The position numbers were made by a program, and so were the translations under genes. The notes below the pieces were generated by a model that did no database searches, was not told the DNA's origin, and was given only the letters and a program-made list of their open reading frames with translations. A stretch of 64,000 bases of DNA from Streptomyces sp. NBC_01116. GTDB lineage: Bacteria; Actinomycetota; Actinomycetes; Streptomycetales; Streptomycetaceae. The DNA lies in the NCBI RefSeq assembly GCF_041435495.1, contig NZ_CP108644.1, positions 3,209,501-3,273,500 of the forward strand, given 5' to 3'. This document shows positions 39,121 through 49,841 of the stretch, piece after piece; position 1 is the first letter of the stretch; each line of letters begins with the position of its first letter.

Positions 39121-40506
39121 TCAGGAGGCCTTGGCCTTCTCGCCCTCGGGCTTGGCGGCGGCCGGAGCCGGGGCCGGCTTGGCGGCCTCGTAGAACTCCT
39201 CGCGCGGCGTCTCCATGGCGCCGAGCGAGACGACCTCGCGCTTGAGGAACATCGCCAGCGTCCAGTCGGCGAAGATCCGGATCTTGCGGTTCCAGGTCGG
39301 CATGGCCATGCCGTGGTAGCCGCGGTGCATGTACCAGGCGAGACGGCCCTTGAGCTTGATCTTCACCTTGCCCATGACGATCATCGCGACGCCCTTGTGC
39401 AGGCCGAGACCGGCGACCGCACCCTTGTTGGCGTGGCTGTACTCCTTCTGCGGGAAGCCCCGCATACCGGAGATCACGTTGTCGCCGAGGACCTTCGCCT
39501 GACGCAGCGCGTGCTGGGCGTTGGGCGGGCACCAGGCGTTCGGGTTGCCGGCGCGGCGGCCGACCATGTCCGGCACCTGGGCGTTGTCGCCCGCGGCCCA
39601 GATGTAGTCGGTGCCCTGCACCTGGAGCTTCTCCGAGGTGTCCACGTGACCGCGGGGTCCGAGCGGCAGGCCGAAGCGCGCCAGCGCCGGGTTCGGCTTC
39701 ACACCGGCGGTCCACACGATGGTGCTGGAGTCGACCTCCAGGCCGTTCTTCAGGACCACGTGGCCGTCGACACAGGAGTCCATCGAGGTGGAGAGGTAGA
39801 TCTCCACACCGCGGCTCTCCAGGTGCTCCTTGCCGTAGGCGCCCAGCTTCGGGCCGACCTCGGGAAGGATCTTGTCGGCGGCGTCGACGAGGATGAAGCG
39901 CATGTCCTCGCGCTTCACGTTCGTGTAGTACTTCGCCGCGTCGCGGGCCATGTCCTCGACCTCGCCGATGGTCTCCGCACCGGCGAAACCGCCGCCCACG
40001 AAGACGAACGTCAGCGCCTTGCGGCGGACGTCCTCGTCGGTCGTGGAGTCGGCCTTGTCCAGCTGCTCCAGGACGTGGTTGCGCAGGCCGATCGACTCCT
40101 CGATGCCCTTCATGCCGATGCCCTGCTCGGCGAGGCCGGGGATCGGGAAGGTACGGGAGACCGCGCCCATCGCGATGACCAGGTAGTCGAAGGGCAGCTC
40201 GTAGGCCTCGCCGACGAGCGGCGCGACCGTGGCGACCTTGCGGTCCTGATCGATGGTCGTGACCCGACCGGTGAGAACCTCAGCCTTGGGCAGCACGCGT
40301 CGCAGCGGGACGACGACATGCCGAGGCGAGATGCTGCCTGCGGCAGCTTCGGGGAGGAAGGGCTGGTACGTCATGTACGACCGCGGGTCGACGACCGTGA
40401 CGGTCGCCTCTCCGTATCGCATCTTCTTCAGAATGCGACGAGCTGCGTACAGGCCTACGTACCCACCGCCTACAACGAGGATCCTGGGACGCTCCGTGGT
40501 GCTCAT
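39121..40506 (-). CDS. ndh: type II NADH dehydrogenase (NDH-2)
   Basis: A 461-residue flavoprotein that oxidises NADH and reduces menaquinone without proton pumping. The N-terminal FAD fold is ILVVGGGYVGLYAARRI. The NADH fold is FVFVGGGFAGAETIGEVEDM (near 165). WAAGDNAQVPD lies near 310, and WYMHRGYHGMAMPTWN, likely membrane-associated, near 400. The C-terminal tail is Ala/Pro/Lys-rich. ATG 40506 is in the expected place although no strong ribosome site is visible. A Rex-like site 35 bases upstream suggests control by the NADH/NAD+ ratio. Confidence 0.92.
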   Translation of the reverse strand: MSTTERPRILVVGGGYVGLYAARRILKKMRYGEATVTVVDPRSYMTYQPFLPEAAAGSISPRHVVVPLRRVLPKAEVLTGRVTTIDQDRKVATVAPLVGEAYELPFDYLVIAMGAVSRTFPIPGLAEQGIGMKGIEESIGLRNHVLEQLDKADSTTDEDVRRKALTFVFVGGGFAGAETIGEVEDMARDAAKYYTNVKREDMRFILVDAADKILPEVGPKLGAYGKEHLESRGVEIYLSTSMDSCVDGHVVLKNGLEVDSSTIVWTAGVKPNPALARFGLPLGPRGHVDTSEKLQVQGTDYIWAAGDNAQVPDMVGRRAGNPNAWCPPNAQHALRQAKVLGDNVISGMRGFPQKEYSHANKGAVAGLGLHKGVAMIVMGKVKIKLKGRLAWYMHRGYHGMAMPTWNRKIRIFADWTLAMFLKREVVSLGAMETPREEFYEAAKPAPAPAAAKPEGEKAKAS

Positions 40507-40540
40507 GCCATCGAGTATCCACCCCTCCCCAGGGGGGTGC

Positions 40541-40558
40541 TCGTGAGCCCCTTCACAA
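40541..40558 (-). promoter_or_regulatory. Rex-like operator upstream of ndh
   Basis: On the minus strand the site reads TTGTGAAGGGGCTCACGA, matching 12 of 14 conserved positions of the Streptomyces Rex consensus TTGTGAANNNNTTCACAA. It lies 35 bases before the ndh start. Rex represses respiratory genes when NADH is low, and ndh is a reported target in S. coelicolor, from memory. Confidence 0.8.
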
Positions 40559-40813
40559 GGATTGACCGACCCTCTGCTACACTTCGCCGCCCACGTGACC
40601 CAGGTCATGGGCACGAAAGGGAACCACGACACCGCGGGAAACGTTGTTCACCGCTTGTGAGCTGGCCCTTGACCCTTCGGACCGGGTGGACCACCCGTCC
40701 TCTTCATACGGACGCAACGCTCCCGGAACGCGCGCGCGGCCCCCGCGCACACCCTCCGGGGCGACCAGTTCCGGCCTGATGGGCCCCAACTGCGACCAAC
40801 AGGACCCCATTCC

Positions 40814-40831
40814 TTGTGAAGAAGTTCACGA
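40814..40831 (+). promoter_or_regulatory. second, stronger Rex-like operator
   Basis: TTGTGAAGAAGTTCACGA matches 13 of 14 conserved Rex positions. It lies 308 bases upstream of ndh and 119 bases from the 3' end of the exopolyphosphatase gene, so no standard promoter for a known gene is next to it. Confidence 0.75.
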
Positions 40832-40921
40832 AGTTTCTCGCGGCGTGTCTCCGGCAGGGTCCCCCGAACGGCCCGGAGGGACTGGATCGGGGCTCAACAG
40901 TGCAGGTGGCGATGCGACTGA

Positions 40922-40945
40922 GCGGGCAGCCGGAGGGCTGCCCGC
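40922..40945 (-). terminator. hairpin terminator after exopolyphosphatase
   Basis: GCGGGCAGCC (40922-40931) pairs perfectly with GGCTGCCCGC (40936-40945) across a GGAG loop, 4 bases beyond the stop. Confidence 0.8.
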
Positions 40946-40949
40946 CCGG

Positions 40950-41891
40950 CTACGCGGCGCTCCAGGCGATGCCGTCGAGGATGTCGTGCTCGCTGACGAC
41001 GACCTCGTGGGCTCCCGTCCGCTCCATCACGGCGAGCAGGACGAGCGCCCCCGCGCCGATCACGTCGACCCGGCCCGGGTGCATCACGGGGATCGCGGCG
41101 CGCTCCTCGTGGGTGGAGCGGAGCAGGTGCTCGGTGATCGCGCGGACCTGGCCGCGGGTGACCCGGGAGTGGTGGATGGCCGCGGAGTCGTACTCCGGCA
41201 GTTCCAGCGCGATTCCGGCGAGCGTGGTGACGGTGCCCGCCAGGCCCACGAGCGTGCCGGCGCCCTGGAGCGGCACCGTCGGCTCGACGAGGTCGAGGGC
41301 GGCGTCGACGTCGGCGCGGATCGCGGCGGCCCGCTCATGGCTGGGCGGGTCCATGACGGTCCCGTCCACGACCAGATGACGCTCCGTCATCCGTACGCAG
41401 CCGATGTCCACGGACCGGGCCGCCTCCACCCGGTCCGAGCCGAGGACGAACTCGGTGGAGCCGCCGCCGATGTCGACGACCAGATACGGCTTCGCCAGGT
41501 GGTCGCTGCCCGCCAGTTCCTTGGTGGCCCCGTCGAAGGAGAGCTGCGCCTCCTGGTCGCCGGTGATCACCTCGGGCTCGACGCCGAGGATGTCCCGGAC
41601 CCCGGCCACGAAGTCGGCGCTGTTCTCGGCGTCGCGGGAGGCGGAGGTGGCGACGAAGCGGATCCGCTCCGCGCCCAGTTCCTCGATCGCGGCGGCGTAC
41701 TCACGGCAGGCCGCGAACGTCCGCTCCAGCGCCTCGGGGGCGAGCCGGCCGGTCCTGTCGACGCCCTGGCCGAGGCGGACGATCGTCATGCGCCGGTCCA
41801 GCTCGGTGAAGGAGCCGGTGGCGGGGTCCACGTCGGCGACCAGGAGCCGGATGGAGTTCGTGCCGCAGTCGACGGCGGCCACCCGGGTCAT
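40950..41891 (-). CDS. ppx: Ppx/GppA family phosphatase
   Basis: A 313-residue ASKHA-fold phosphatase. Phosphate-1 is VAAVDCGTNSIRLLVADV, followed by VATSASRDAEN, VVDIGGGSTEFVLGSD (near 145) and VGLAGTVTTLAG. It hydrolyses polyphosphate or pppGpp. Its ATG overlaps the DUF501 stop (ATGA), so the genes are coupled. Confidence 0.93.
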   Translation of the reverse strand: MTRVAAVDCGTNSIRLLVADVDPATGSFTELDRRMTIVRLGQGVDRTGRLAPEALERTFAACREYAAAIEELGAERIRFVATSASRDAENSADFVAGVRDILGVEPEVITGDQEAQLSFDGATKELAGSDHLAKPYLVVDIGGGSTEFVLGSDRVEAARSVDIGCVRMTERHLVVDGTVMDPPSHERAAAIRADVDAALDLVEPTVPLQGAGTLVGLAGTVTTLAGIALELPEYDSAAIHHSRVTRGQVRAITEHLLRSTHEERAAIPVMHPGRVDVIGAGALVLLAVMERTGAHEVVVSEHDILDGIAWSAA

Positions 41892-42496
41892 GCGCCCTGC
41901 CCCTCGGCGGGGCCGTCCAGGGGGCGGAAGGCGAAGTGGCCGCCGTCGCCCTCGTCCACCGTCCAGCCGTCGCCCTGCGGCGCGCAGGGCGTGACGCAGG
42001 GGCCCTTGGCCCACCACTCGGGCAGCATGGCGATGGCCTCGTCGCCCAGCGGGTTCACCCCGGGGCCCGCGGCCAGCGAGTGGCCGACCAGGACGTGCAG
42101 GCACTTCACCCGGTCCGGCATGCCGCCCGCGCTCGGGAAGCCCTCCAGGACCTCGATGGCGTCGCGGCGGGCGATGTAGTCCTCGTGCGCGGCCCGGTAG
42201 GCGTCGGCCAGCTCCGCGTCGGTCTCCAGACGGGCCGTCATCTCCTTCATGACCCCGTTGGCCTCCAGCGTGCCGATCGCCGAGGCCGCCCGGGGGCAGG
42301 TCAGGTAGTACGTCGTCGGGAACGGCGTGCCGTCCTCCAGACGGGGCTGGGTCTCCACCACGTCCGGGTTGCCGCACGGGCAGCGGTGCGCGATGGCGCG
42401 CAGACCGCGCGGCGGGCGGCCGAGCTGCTGCTCGAACGCGGCGATGTCCGCGTCGGTGGGCTTGGTGGACTCGGTCTGCGGAGGGGGCGTTTCCAT
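41888..42496 (-). CDS. DUF501 family protein
   Basis: A 202-residue soluble protein. The N-terminal half has conserved cysteines (AIAHRCPCGNPDVVETQPRL, YYLTCPRA) as in DUF501. The middle, IEVLEGFPSAGGMPDRVKC, and the Trp-rich CCVTP-type end are also typical. Function unknown. It sits between divIC and exopolyphosphatase in the conserved eno-divIC-DUF501-ppx order of actinobacteria. Confidence 0.85.
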   Translation of the reverse strand: METPPPQTESTKPTDADIAAFEQQLGRPPRGLRAIAHRCPCGNPDVVETQPRLEDGTPFPTTYYLTCPRAASAIGTLEANGVMKEMTARLETDAELADAYRAAHEDYIARRDAIEVLEGFPSAGGMPDRVKCLHVLVGHSLAAGPGVNPLGDEAIAMLPEWWAKGPCVTPCAPQGDGWTVDEGDGGHFAFRPLDGPAEGQGA

Positions 42497-42517
42497 GCCT
42501 GCCTTGGTTCTGCTCGG

Positions 42518-42564
42518 AAGCTCGTGGAGGTCACAAGCTCGTGGAGGTCACAAGCTCGTGGGGG
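42518..42564. repeat. 17-bp tandem repeat, about 2.8 copies
   Basis: AAGCTCGTGGAGGTCAC is exactly duplicated at 42518-42534 and 42535-42551, with a third partial copy to 42564. It lies in the short gap between DivIC and DUF501 genes. Confidence 0.8.
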
Positions 42565-42595
42565 TGGATGTCTCGTAGCGGTGGGTGCGGGTCGG

Positions 42596-43069
42596 TCAGT
42601 CGCGGTCGGCCCGGTCGGCGCTGTCCACGCCGTCCCAGAGGTTCGAGTGCCACGGCCGGTCGCTCGCGCCCGACTCGCCGCGACGGTCCTGGGCCGCGTC
42701 GGGGTCGGTCACGGTGTAGCCGGTCTCCCCGGGGAGGACGTAATGGAGGTGCTGGCGGGCCAGCCGCATGATGTACGCGTCGTCCTGGAGCCGCGCCTTC
42801 TCGTCCCGCAGCTCCTCGGTGCGCCGCTCCGCCTGCTGCGAGAGCCGCTCCTGCTCGGCGATCTCGTCGCGCTGGGAGACGTACTGCCGCATCGGGTAGG
42901 CGAGCGCCACCACGAGGGAGCAGACCACCAGCGCCAGGAACGCGGCCCGGCCGGTGAGCCGGGAGCGGCGGGCCTGCCGGCGGTTCTGGGACCGGTACAC
43001 GCGGGCCGCGGTCTGCTCGCCGAGCAGGCGCAGCCTGGTCGCGGTGGAGAACCGGTCCTTGCCCGCCAT
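42596..43069 (-). CDS. divIC: FtsB/DivIC-family septum formation initiator
   Basis: A 157-residue bitopic division protein. An Arg-rich cytoplasmic N-terminus (about 1-40) leads to one membrane helix (about 43-61, AFLALVVCSLVVALAYPM) and then a coiled coil (about 65-105: SQRDEIAEQERLSQQAERR). The RLARQHLHYVLPGE end is typical. It works with FtsL and FtsQ at sporulation septa. ATG 43069 follows GGGAG. Confidence 0.9.
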   Translation of the reverse strand: MAGKDRFSTATRLRLLGEQTAARVYRSQNRRQARRSRLTGRAAFLALVVCSLVVALAYPMRQYVSQRDEIAEQERLSQQAERRTEELRDEKARLQDDAYIMRLARQHLHYVLPGETGYTVTDPDAAQDRRGESGASDRPWHSNLWDGVDSADRADRD

Positions 43070-43162
43070 GTCTCCCGCCTCCCCGTTACACACGTCCGTC
43101 CCCGCACACGGTACGGGACCGGGTGCGGGGACGGGCGGAGGCTACCGTCCTGAGGCTACGGG

Positions 43163-45705
<2,543 letters not shown>

Positions 45706-45877
45706 GGTCGACGGGGCCCGCGGTGCGAGCGGTTCCGACCGTAAACACAGGCAACCCCGACATTCAAAGATGGACATAGGGGGCAATCAGCCCGAACTCG
45801 CGGCGGTCAACGGGGCGTTTCCGCAGGTGGGGGGCGATACGCCCGGACCGGCCGGACGGAAAGCGCCAGTTGAAGCA

Positions 45878-45922
45878 AAGAGACCCATGTCTCACTTACG
45901 CAAAAGTGGACATAGGTCTCTT
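45878..45922 (-). terminator. 14-bp hairpin terminator after rpfC
   Basis: AAGAGACCCATGTC (45878-45891) pairs with GACATAGGTCTCTT (45909-45922) with one mismatch. Inner bases extend the stem. It lies 38 bases past the rpfC stop. Confidence 0.82.
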
Positions 45923-45959
45923 AACTGCCTCGACTTTCGGGGGGTTTTCCCGAATTCGA

Positions 45960-47003
45960 TCAGTTGGCGGCGGGAGCCTCGGCGGGCGTCTCGGCACCCT
46001 CCGGCGCGGCCTTGTCCGCGCCCTCGCCCGCATCCCGGTCCAGGCCGAGGTCCAGGTTCTGGCCGGGCAGGATCAGGTCCGGGTCGGAGCCGAGGAGGCC
46101 CTTGTTCGCCTCGTACAGGCCGGTCCAGCCGCCGGGGATCTCCTGCGCGTCGGCGATCGCCCAGAGGTTGTCGCCGGGCCGCACCGTGTACCCGTCGGCG
46201 GTCGCCGCGCCGCCGCCCCGCGCGTCACCGTCACCGCGTGAGGCGTGCCGGCCGGATTCGCGGGGGCCGTCCGCCCGGCCCGCGTCGGCCTCCTCGGGGG
46301 CGGGGGCACCCCGGTGCTTGCCCGCCGTGCCGTCCTCGCCCGCCGGGGCGTCGGGGGCCGTGGAGGGGTCCGAGGCGTCGGGGGCGGACGGCGTCACCGA
46401 GGGGTCGGGGCGCTCCCCCCTCTTCTCCGCACCGCCACCGCCACCCTTGTCCGCCTCGTCACGCTTCTCACCCGTGCCGGACCCATCGGCTTCTCCGGAC
46501 TTGCCGGATTCACCCTTTTCGCCGGATGCATCCGCTTCGTCGGTCGGGGTGGTCGACGGGTCCGCCGAAGGATCGGCGGACGGGTCCGCGGACGGCGAGG
46601 TGCCCGGGTCGACGCCCGGCAGGGCGCCGTCCAGCGCGAGGCCGGAGATGACCGCGCAGCTGGGCCACGCCTTCGGGCCCTGGTCGTCCAGCACCTTCTC
46701 GGCCACCGAGATCTGCTGCGAGCGGCTGGCGAGGTCGGCGCGGGGCGCGAACGCCGTGCCGCCGTACGCCGACCAGGTCTCCTGCGAGAACTGGAGCCCT
46801 CCGTAGTAGCCGTTGCCGAGATCGGCGCTCCACATGCCGCCGCTCTCGCACTCGGCGACCCGGTCCCAGGTGGTGGCCTCGGCGGCCTGCGCGCCGCCCG
46901 CGCCGAGCAGCGGGATGGCGATGGCCGATCCCGTCACGCCTGCGGCGACGATGATGGCGGGTGCCTGACGAGGGCGGCGGTGTCTGCCGTTCGCGGAGCC
47001 CAT
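45960..47003 (-). CDS. rpfC: resuscitation-promoting factor-like secreted enzyme with LysM (RpfC-type)
   Basis: A 347-residue relative of RpfA. A signal peptide (about 1-41) is followed by the Rpf domain (TWDRVAECESGGMWSAD, catalytic Glu in ESGG). A long, Asp/Ser/Gly/Glu-rich disordered linker (about 130-280) leads to a LysM domain (DGYTVRPGDNLWAIADAQE, about 290-335). No riboswitch is seen upstream. ATG 47003 has GGAAGG upstream. Confidence 0.9.
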   Translation of the reverse strand: MGSANGRHRRPRQAPAIIVAAGVTGSAIAIPLLGAGGAQAAEATTWDRVAECESGGMWSADLGNGYYGGLQFSQETWSAYGGTAFAPRADLASRSQQISVAEKVLDDQGPKAWPSCAVISGLALDGALPGVDPGTSPSADPSADPSADPSTTPTDEADASGEKGESGKSGEADGSGTGEKRDEADKGGGGGAEKRGERPDPSVTPSAPDASDPSTAPDAPAGEDGTAGKHRGAPAPEEADAGRADGPRESGRHASRGDGDARGGGAATADGYTVRPGDNLWAIADAQEIPGGWTGLYEANKGLLGSDPDLILPGQNLDLGLDRDAGEGADKAAPEGAETPAEAPAAN

Positions 47004-47135
47004 GGGTATGCCTTCCGTGCGACTGACAAGCGAGTGGCCTGAGCGCCGCGCGCAGCGGATTCCGTGCCGGACTCCATGCCTGCCGCGGTGCACAGGTGAC
47101 GCGTGGGCAAGGTGCGACCGACGCGTCGAACGGTG

Positions 47136-47165
47136 AACCTAGCGGGACTCGAACGTGTGTCACAA
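47136..47165 (-). promoter_or_regulatory. candidate rpfC promoter
   Basis: On the minus strand TTGTGA (47165-47160), an 18-base spacer and TAGGTT (47141-47136) form a plausible vegetative promoter, 132 bases upstream of the rpfC start. Confidence 0.5.
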
Positions 47166-47192
47166 GTCGATGCAGCGGAGATCACGTGAAAG

Positions 47193-48536
47193 TCACAGAG
47201 TTGACACTGCGTCACTTTTTTCGGATCGGCTGCCCGGTTCGAACGCGACCGGAAGGGTGCGCAGTCCACGCATGATGAGCCCGCCACGCCAGCGCAAATC
47301 GCCAGGTTCTCCTGCAAGTCGCAGGTCAGGAAGGCGTCTCAACAGCGTTGCCAGCGCGGTCTGCCCCTCCAGCCTGGCCAGCGGTGCTCCCAGGCAGTAG
47401 TGGATGCCGTGCCCGTATCCGAGGTGCTGATTGTCACGCCGCGCAAGGTCCAGGGTGTCCGGATCCGTGAACCGCTCCGGGTCGCGGTCGGCCGCCGCCA
47501 GCACCACCAGTACGGGGTCCCCGGCGGCGATCTCCTCGCCGCCCAGGTTCAGCGCCTCGGTGGCGTACCGCCAGGTCGCCATCTCGACCGGCCCGTCGAA
47601 CCGGAGCAGTTCCTCGATGCCGGTGGCGAGCAGCGCGTCCTCCCCCGCCGCCAGGGAGGCCTCCAGCCCGGCGCGCTGCTCGGGGTGGCGCAGGAGCGCG
47701 TAGGTCCCGTTGCCGATGAGGTTGACCGTCGTCTCGAACCCGGCGAACAGCAGGATGAACGCCATGGCCGCCGCCTCGTTCTCCGTGAGGTGCTCGCCGT
47801 GGTCGCTGGCCCGGATCAGCCCGGAGATCAGGTCGTCGCCCGGGTTCTCCCTCTTGCGGTGGATGAGTTCGGCCAGGTAGCCGCGCATCTTCTTCACCGA
47901 CCGGGCGACCCCGCCGCGCGGCCCGCCGCCGTGCCGGATCATCATGCCCGCCCAGTCCCGGAAGTCGTCCTGGTCCTCCTCGGGAACGCCGAGCAGGTCG
48001 CAGATGGCGTAGATGGGGAGCGGGAAGGCGAAGTCGTGGATGAGGTCGGCGCTCCCCTTCTCCACGAAGTCGTCGATGAGCCGGTCCGTCAGCTCCTGCA
48101 CGCGGGGCGCGAACTCCGCGACCCGGCGCGGGGTGAACGCCTTGGACACGAGCCGGCGCAGCCGGGTGTGGTCCGGCGGGTCGATGTTGAGCAGATGCGT
48201 CATCAGCTCCGCCTTGCGCTCCCCCGGGATCCCCGTCTTCCCCTTGGCGTGCGGCGACTCGGCGTGGTTGGCCGGGTTCTTGGAGAGCCGCGCGTCGGCG
48301 AGCGCTTCCTTGGCGTCCCCGTACCGCGTCACCAGCCAGGCCTCGACCCCGCTGGGCAGCGAGGTGCGGTGCACCGGGCGGTGCTCACGGAGCCAGGCGT
48401 AGGCCGGGTAGGGGTCGGTGGCGAACTCCCACGTGAAGAGTTCGGGGGCGGGGGCCGCCGGGACGGCCTCGCCCGGGGCGGCGCTGTGGGGGCAGGCGGA
48501 GGGCTCGGGGGTGCGTGGGGCGGGGCTGTCGTTCAC
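47193..48536 (-). CDS. cytochrome P450 monooxygenase
   Basis: A 447-residue class I P450. The I-helix AGFETTVN, the EELLRFDG (ExxR) segment and the haem-binding GYGHGIHYCLGAPLAR with the axial cysteine are all present. Substrate and redox partners are not evident from the locus. GTG 48536 overlaps the mazG stop (GTGA), a coupling that is unusual for a metabolic P450 and suggests cotranscription. Confidence 0.92.
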   Translation of the reverse strand: MNDSPAPRTPEPSACPHSAAPGEAVPAAPAPELFTWEFATDPYPAYAWLREHRPVHRTSLPSGVEAWLVTRYGDAKEALADARLSKNPANHAESPHAKGKTGIPGERKAELMTHLLNIDPPDHTRLRRLVSKAFTPRRVAEFAPRVQELTDRLIDDFVEKGSADLIHDFAFPLPIYAICDLLGVPEEDQDDFRDWAGMMIRHGGGPRGGVARSVKKMRGYLAELIHRKRENPGDDLISGLIRASDHGEHLTENEAAAMAFILLFAGFETTVNLIGNGTYALLRHPEQRAGLEASLAAGEDALLATGIEELLRFDGPVEMATWRYATEALNLGGEEIAAGDPVLVVLAAADRDPERFTDPDTLDLARRDNQHLGYGHGIHYCLGAPLARLEGQTALATLLRRLPDLRLAGEPGDLRWRGGLIMRGLRTLPVAFEPGSRSEKSDAVSTL

Positions 48537-49594
48537 TCCTCGACGGTATCGGTCGGCGGACCGGCGTCCTCCCGCGGCTTCCCGGCGGCGTCCGCCCCGC
48601 CCTCCGCCGCCAGGATCGCGTCGCGGTAGGCGCGGGCGGCGGCGCGCAGGGCGGCCTCCGGGTCGGTGCCGTCCGCCTCGGCGGCGACGGCGAGGGCCAG
48701 GAGCTCGTAGCCGATGGTGTCGCCCGTGGGGAGGGGGACGCCGAGGCCCGCCGTACGGACGCGGCTCGCGAGCTTCGCGGCGAGGGCCAGGCCGGGCTGG
48801 CCGAGGGGAACGCCTTCGGTGACCGAGGTGCGCTGCTTCTCGATCGCCTTGGTGCGCAGCCAGTGCGCGTGGACGTCCTCGGGGGTCTCGGCGCTCGCGT
48901 CGCCGAAGACGTGCGGGTGGCGGTGGATCAGCTTCTCGACGAGGCCGCCCGCGACGTCGTCGATGGCGAACGGCTCCTCCCCGTCCTCCGGGCGGCCCTC
49001 CTCGGCGATCCGCGCGTGGAAGACGACCTGGAGCAGGACGTCGCCGAGTTCCTCGCGCAGTTCGTCCCGGTCGCCGTCCTCGATCGCCTCGACCAGCTCG
49101 TACGCCTCCTCGATGGCGTACTTGGCGAGGCCCCGGTGCGTCTTCCGCGAGGTCCAGGGGCACTCGCGGCGGATGCGGTCCATGACCTGGACCAGGTCCA
49201 GCAGGCGGGCCCCGGGCAGGTCGTAGGAGCCGGGGAGCAGTTCCAGGTCCGGCATGGCCACCCGGCCCGAGCCGCCGAGCCGGGCCAGGCCGTCCGTCAG
49301 GCGGGTGTCGCCCTCACCTCCGACCAGGACGACGACGGTCCGGCCGCCCGCGCAGTCGGCGACCAGCTCGTCGGCCGAGGGCGTGGCGTGCTCGACGTGT
49401 ACGCCCGCCTCGCGGAGATAGGGGAGCTGCGGGTGGTCCGGGCCGGCGACGAGGACCCGGTCGGCCGCGTGCAGCGTCTGCCAGGCCGGCCAGGACAGCA
49501 GGCCGGGCGCGACCCGGTGGCTGGCGGTGAGCAGGACGACGCGGCCGGGGTCGGCGGAGGTCCGGGCGGAGGCGTCGGGGGTTTCGGCGTTCAC
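48533..49594 (-). CDS. mazG: nucleoside triphosphate pyrophosphohydrolase MazG
   Basis: A 353-residue protein. The N-terminal region (about 18-125) resembles a degenerate tetrapyrrole-methylase fold. The MazG domain (about 140-240) has EEAYELVEAIEDGDRDEL and EELGDVLLQVVFHARIAEE, the metal-binding glutamates of all-alpha NTP pyrophosphatases. It hydrolyses (d)NTPs, including damaged ones. GTG 49594 is the first in-frame start. Confidence 0.92.
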   Translation of the reverse strand: MNAETPDASARTSADPGRVVLLTASHRVAPGLLSWPAWQTLHAADRVLVAGPDHPQLPYLREAGVHVEHATPSADELVADCAGGRTVVVLVGGEGDTRLTDGLARLGGSGRVAMPDLELLPGSYDLPGARLLDLVQVMDRIRRECPWTSRKTHRGLAKYAIEEAYELVEAIEDGDRDELREELGDVLLQVVFHARIAEEGRPEDGEEPFAIDDVAGGLVEKLIHRHPHVFGDASAETPEDVHAHWLRTKAIEKQRTSVTEGVPLGQPGLALAAKLASRVRTAGLGVPLPTGDTIGYELLALAVAAEADGTDPEAALRAAARAYRDAILAAEGGADAAGKPREDAGPPTDTVEE

Positions 49595-49633
49595 CCTGCG
49601 AACCTACCTCCGGCCCCGGGCCTCCGGTCCGGC

Positions 49634-49841
49634 GGTTCGGGCGCCCGCCGGTTCGGGCGCCCGCCGGTTCCGGCGCCTGCCCGTTCAGGCGCCCGCAGGT
49701 TCCGGCGCCTGCCCGTTCAGGCGCCCGCAGGTTCCGGCGCCCGCCGGTTCCGGCGCCCGCCGGTTCCGGCGCCCGCCGGTTCCGGCGCCGGCAGGTTCGG
49801 GCGCCCGCCGGTTCCGGCGCCTGCCCGTTCAGGCGCCCGCC
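49634..49841. repeat. 16-bp minisatellite, 13 copies
   Basis: Thirteen consecutive 16-base units built on GGTTC(C/G/A)GGCGCC(C/T)GCC run from 49634 to 49841 with perfect 16-base periodicity. Units differ at 1-3 positions. The last unit contains the stop codon of the SurA-like gene. GGCGCC in each unit is palindromic. Confidence 0.95.

Larger units (their letters stand above)
40507..40949. other. intergenic region between ndh and exopolyphosphatase
   Basis: The region has two Rex-like sites (40541-40558, 40814-40831) and the exopolyphosphatase terminator (40922-40945). A plus-strand stretch TTGACC...TACACT (40561-40582) is promoter-like but its spacing is too short. A 21-codon GTG ORF begins at about 40594. 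No gene is firm. Confidence 0.5.

Noticed and set aside
40594..40660. Short 21-codon GTG ORF between ndh and exopolyphosphatase
   Set aside because: No clear ribosome site or conservation evidence; noted only because Rex-like sites flank it.
40816..41379. Plus-strand ORF of 187 codons overlapping exopolyphosphatase in antisense
   Set aside because: Beyond the first 45 codons it only mirrors the codon pattern of the minus-strand gene. Residue composition is Ser/Arg-rich, typical of shadows. A short true peptide cannot be excluded.
47004..47192. A second c-di-AMP riboswitch before rpfC
   Set aside because: I could not find the GGGGTGAA and CAGCTCACCTC blocks that define the motif; the leader is short.
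49634..49841. Possible CRISPR array
   Set aside because: The 16-bp units are contiguous with no unique spacers, and there are no cas genes in the window.
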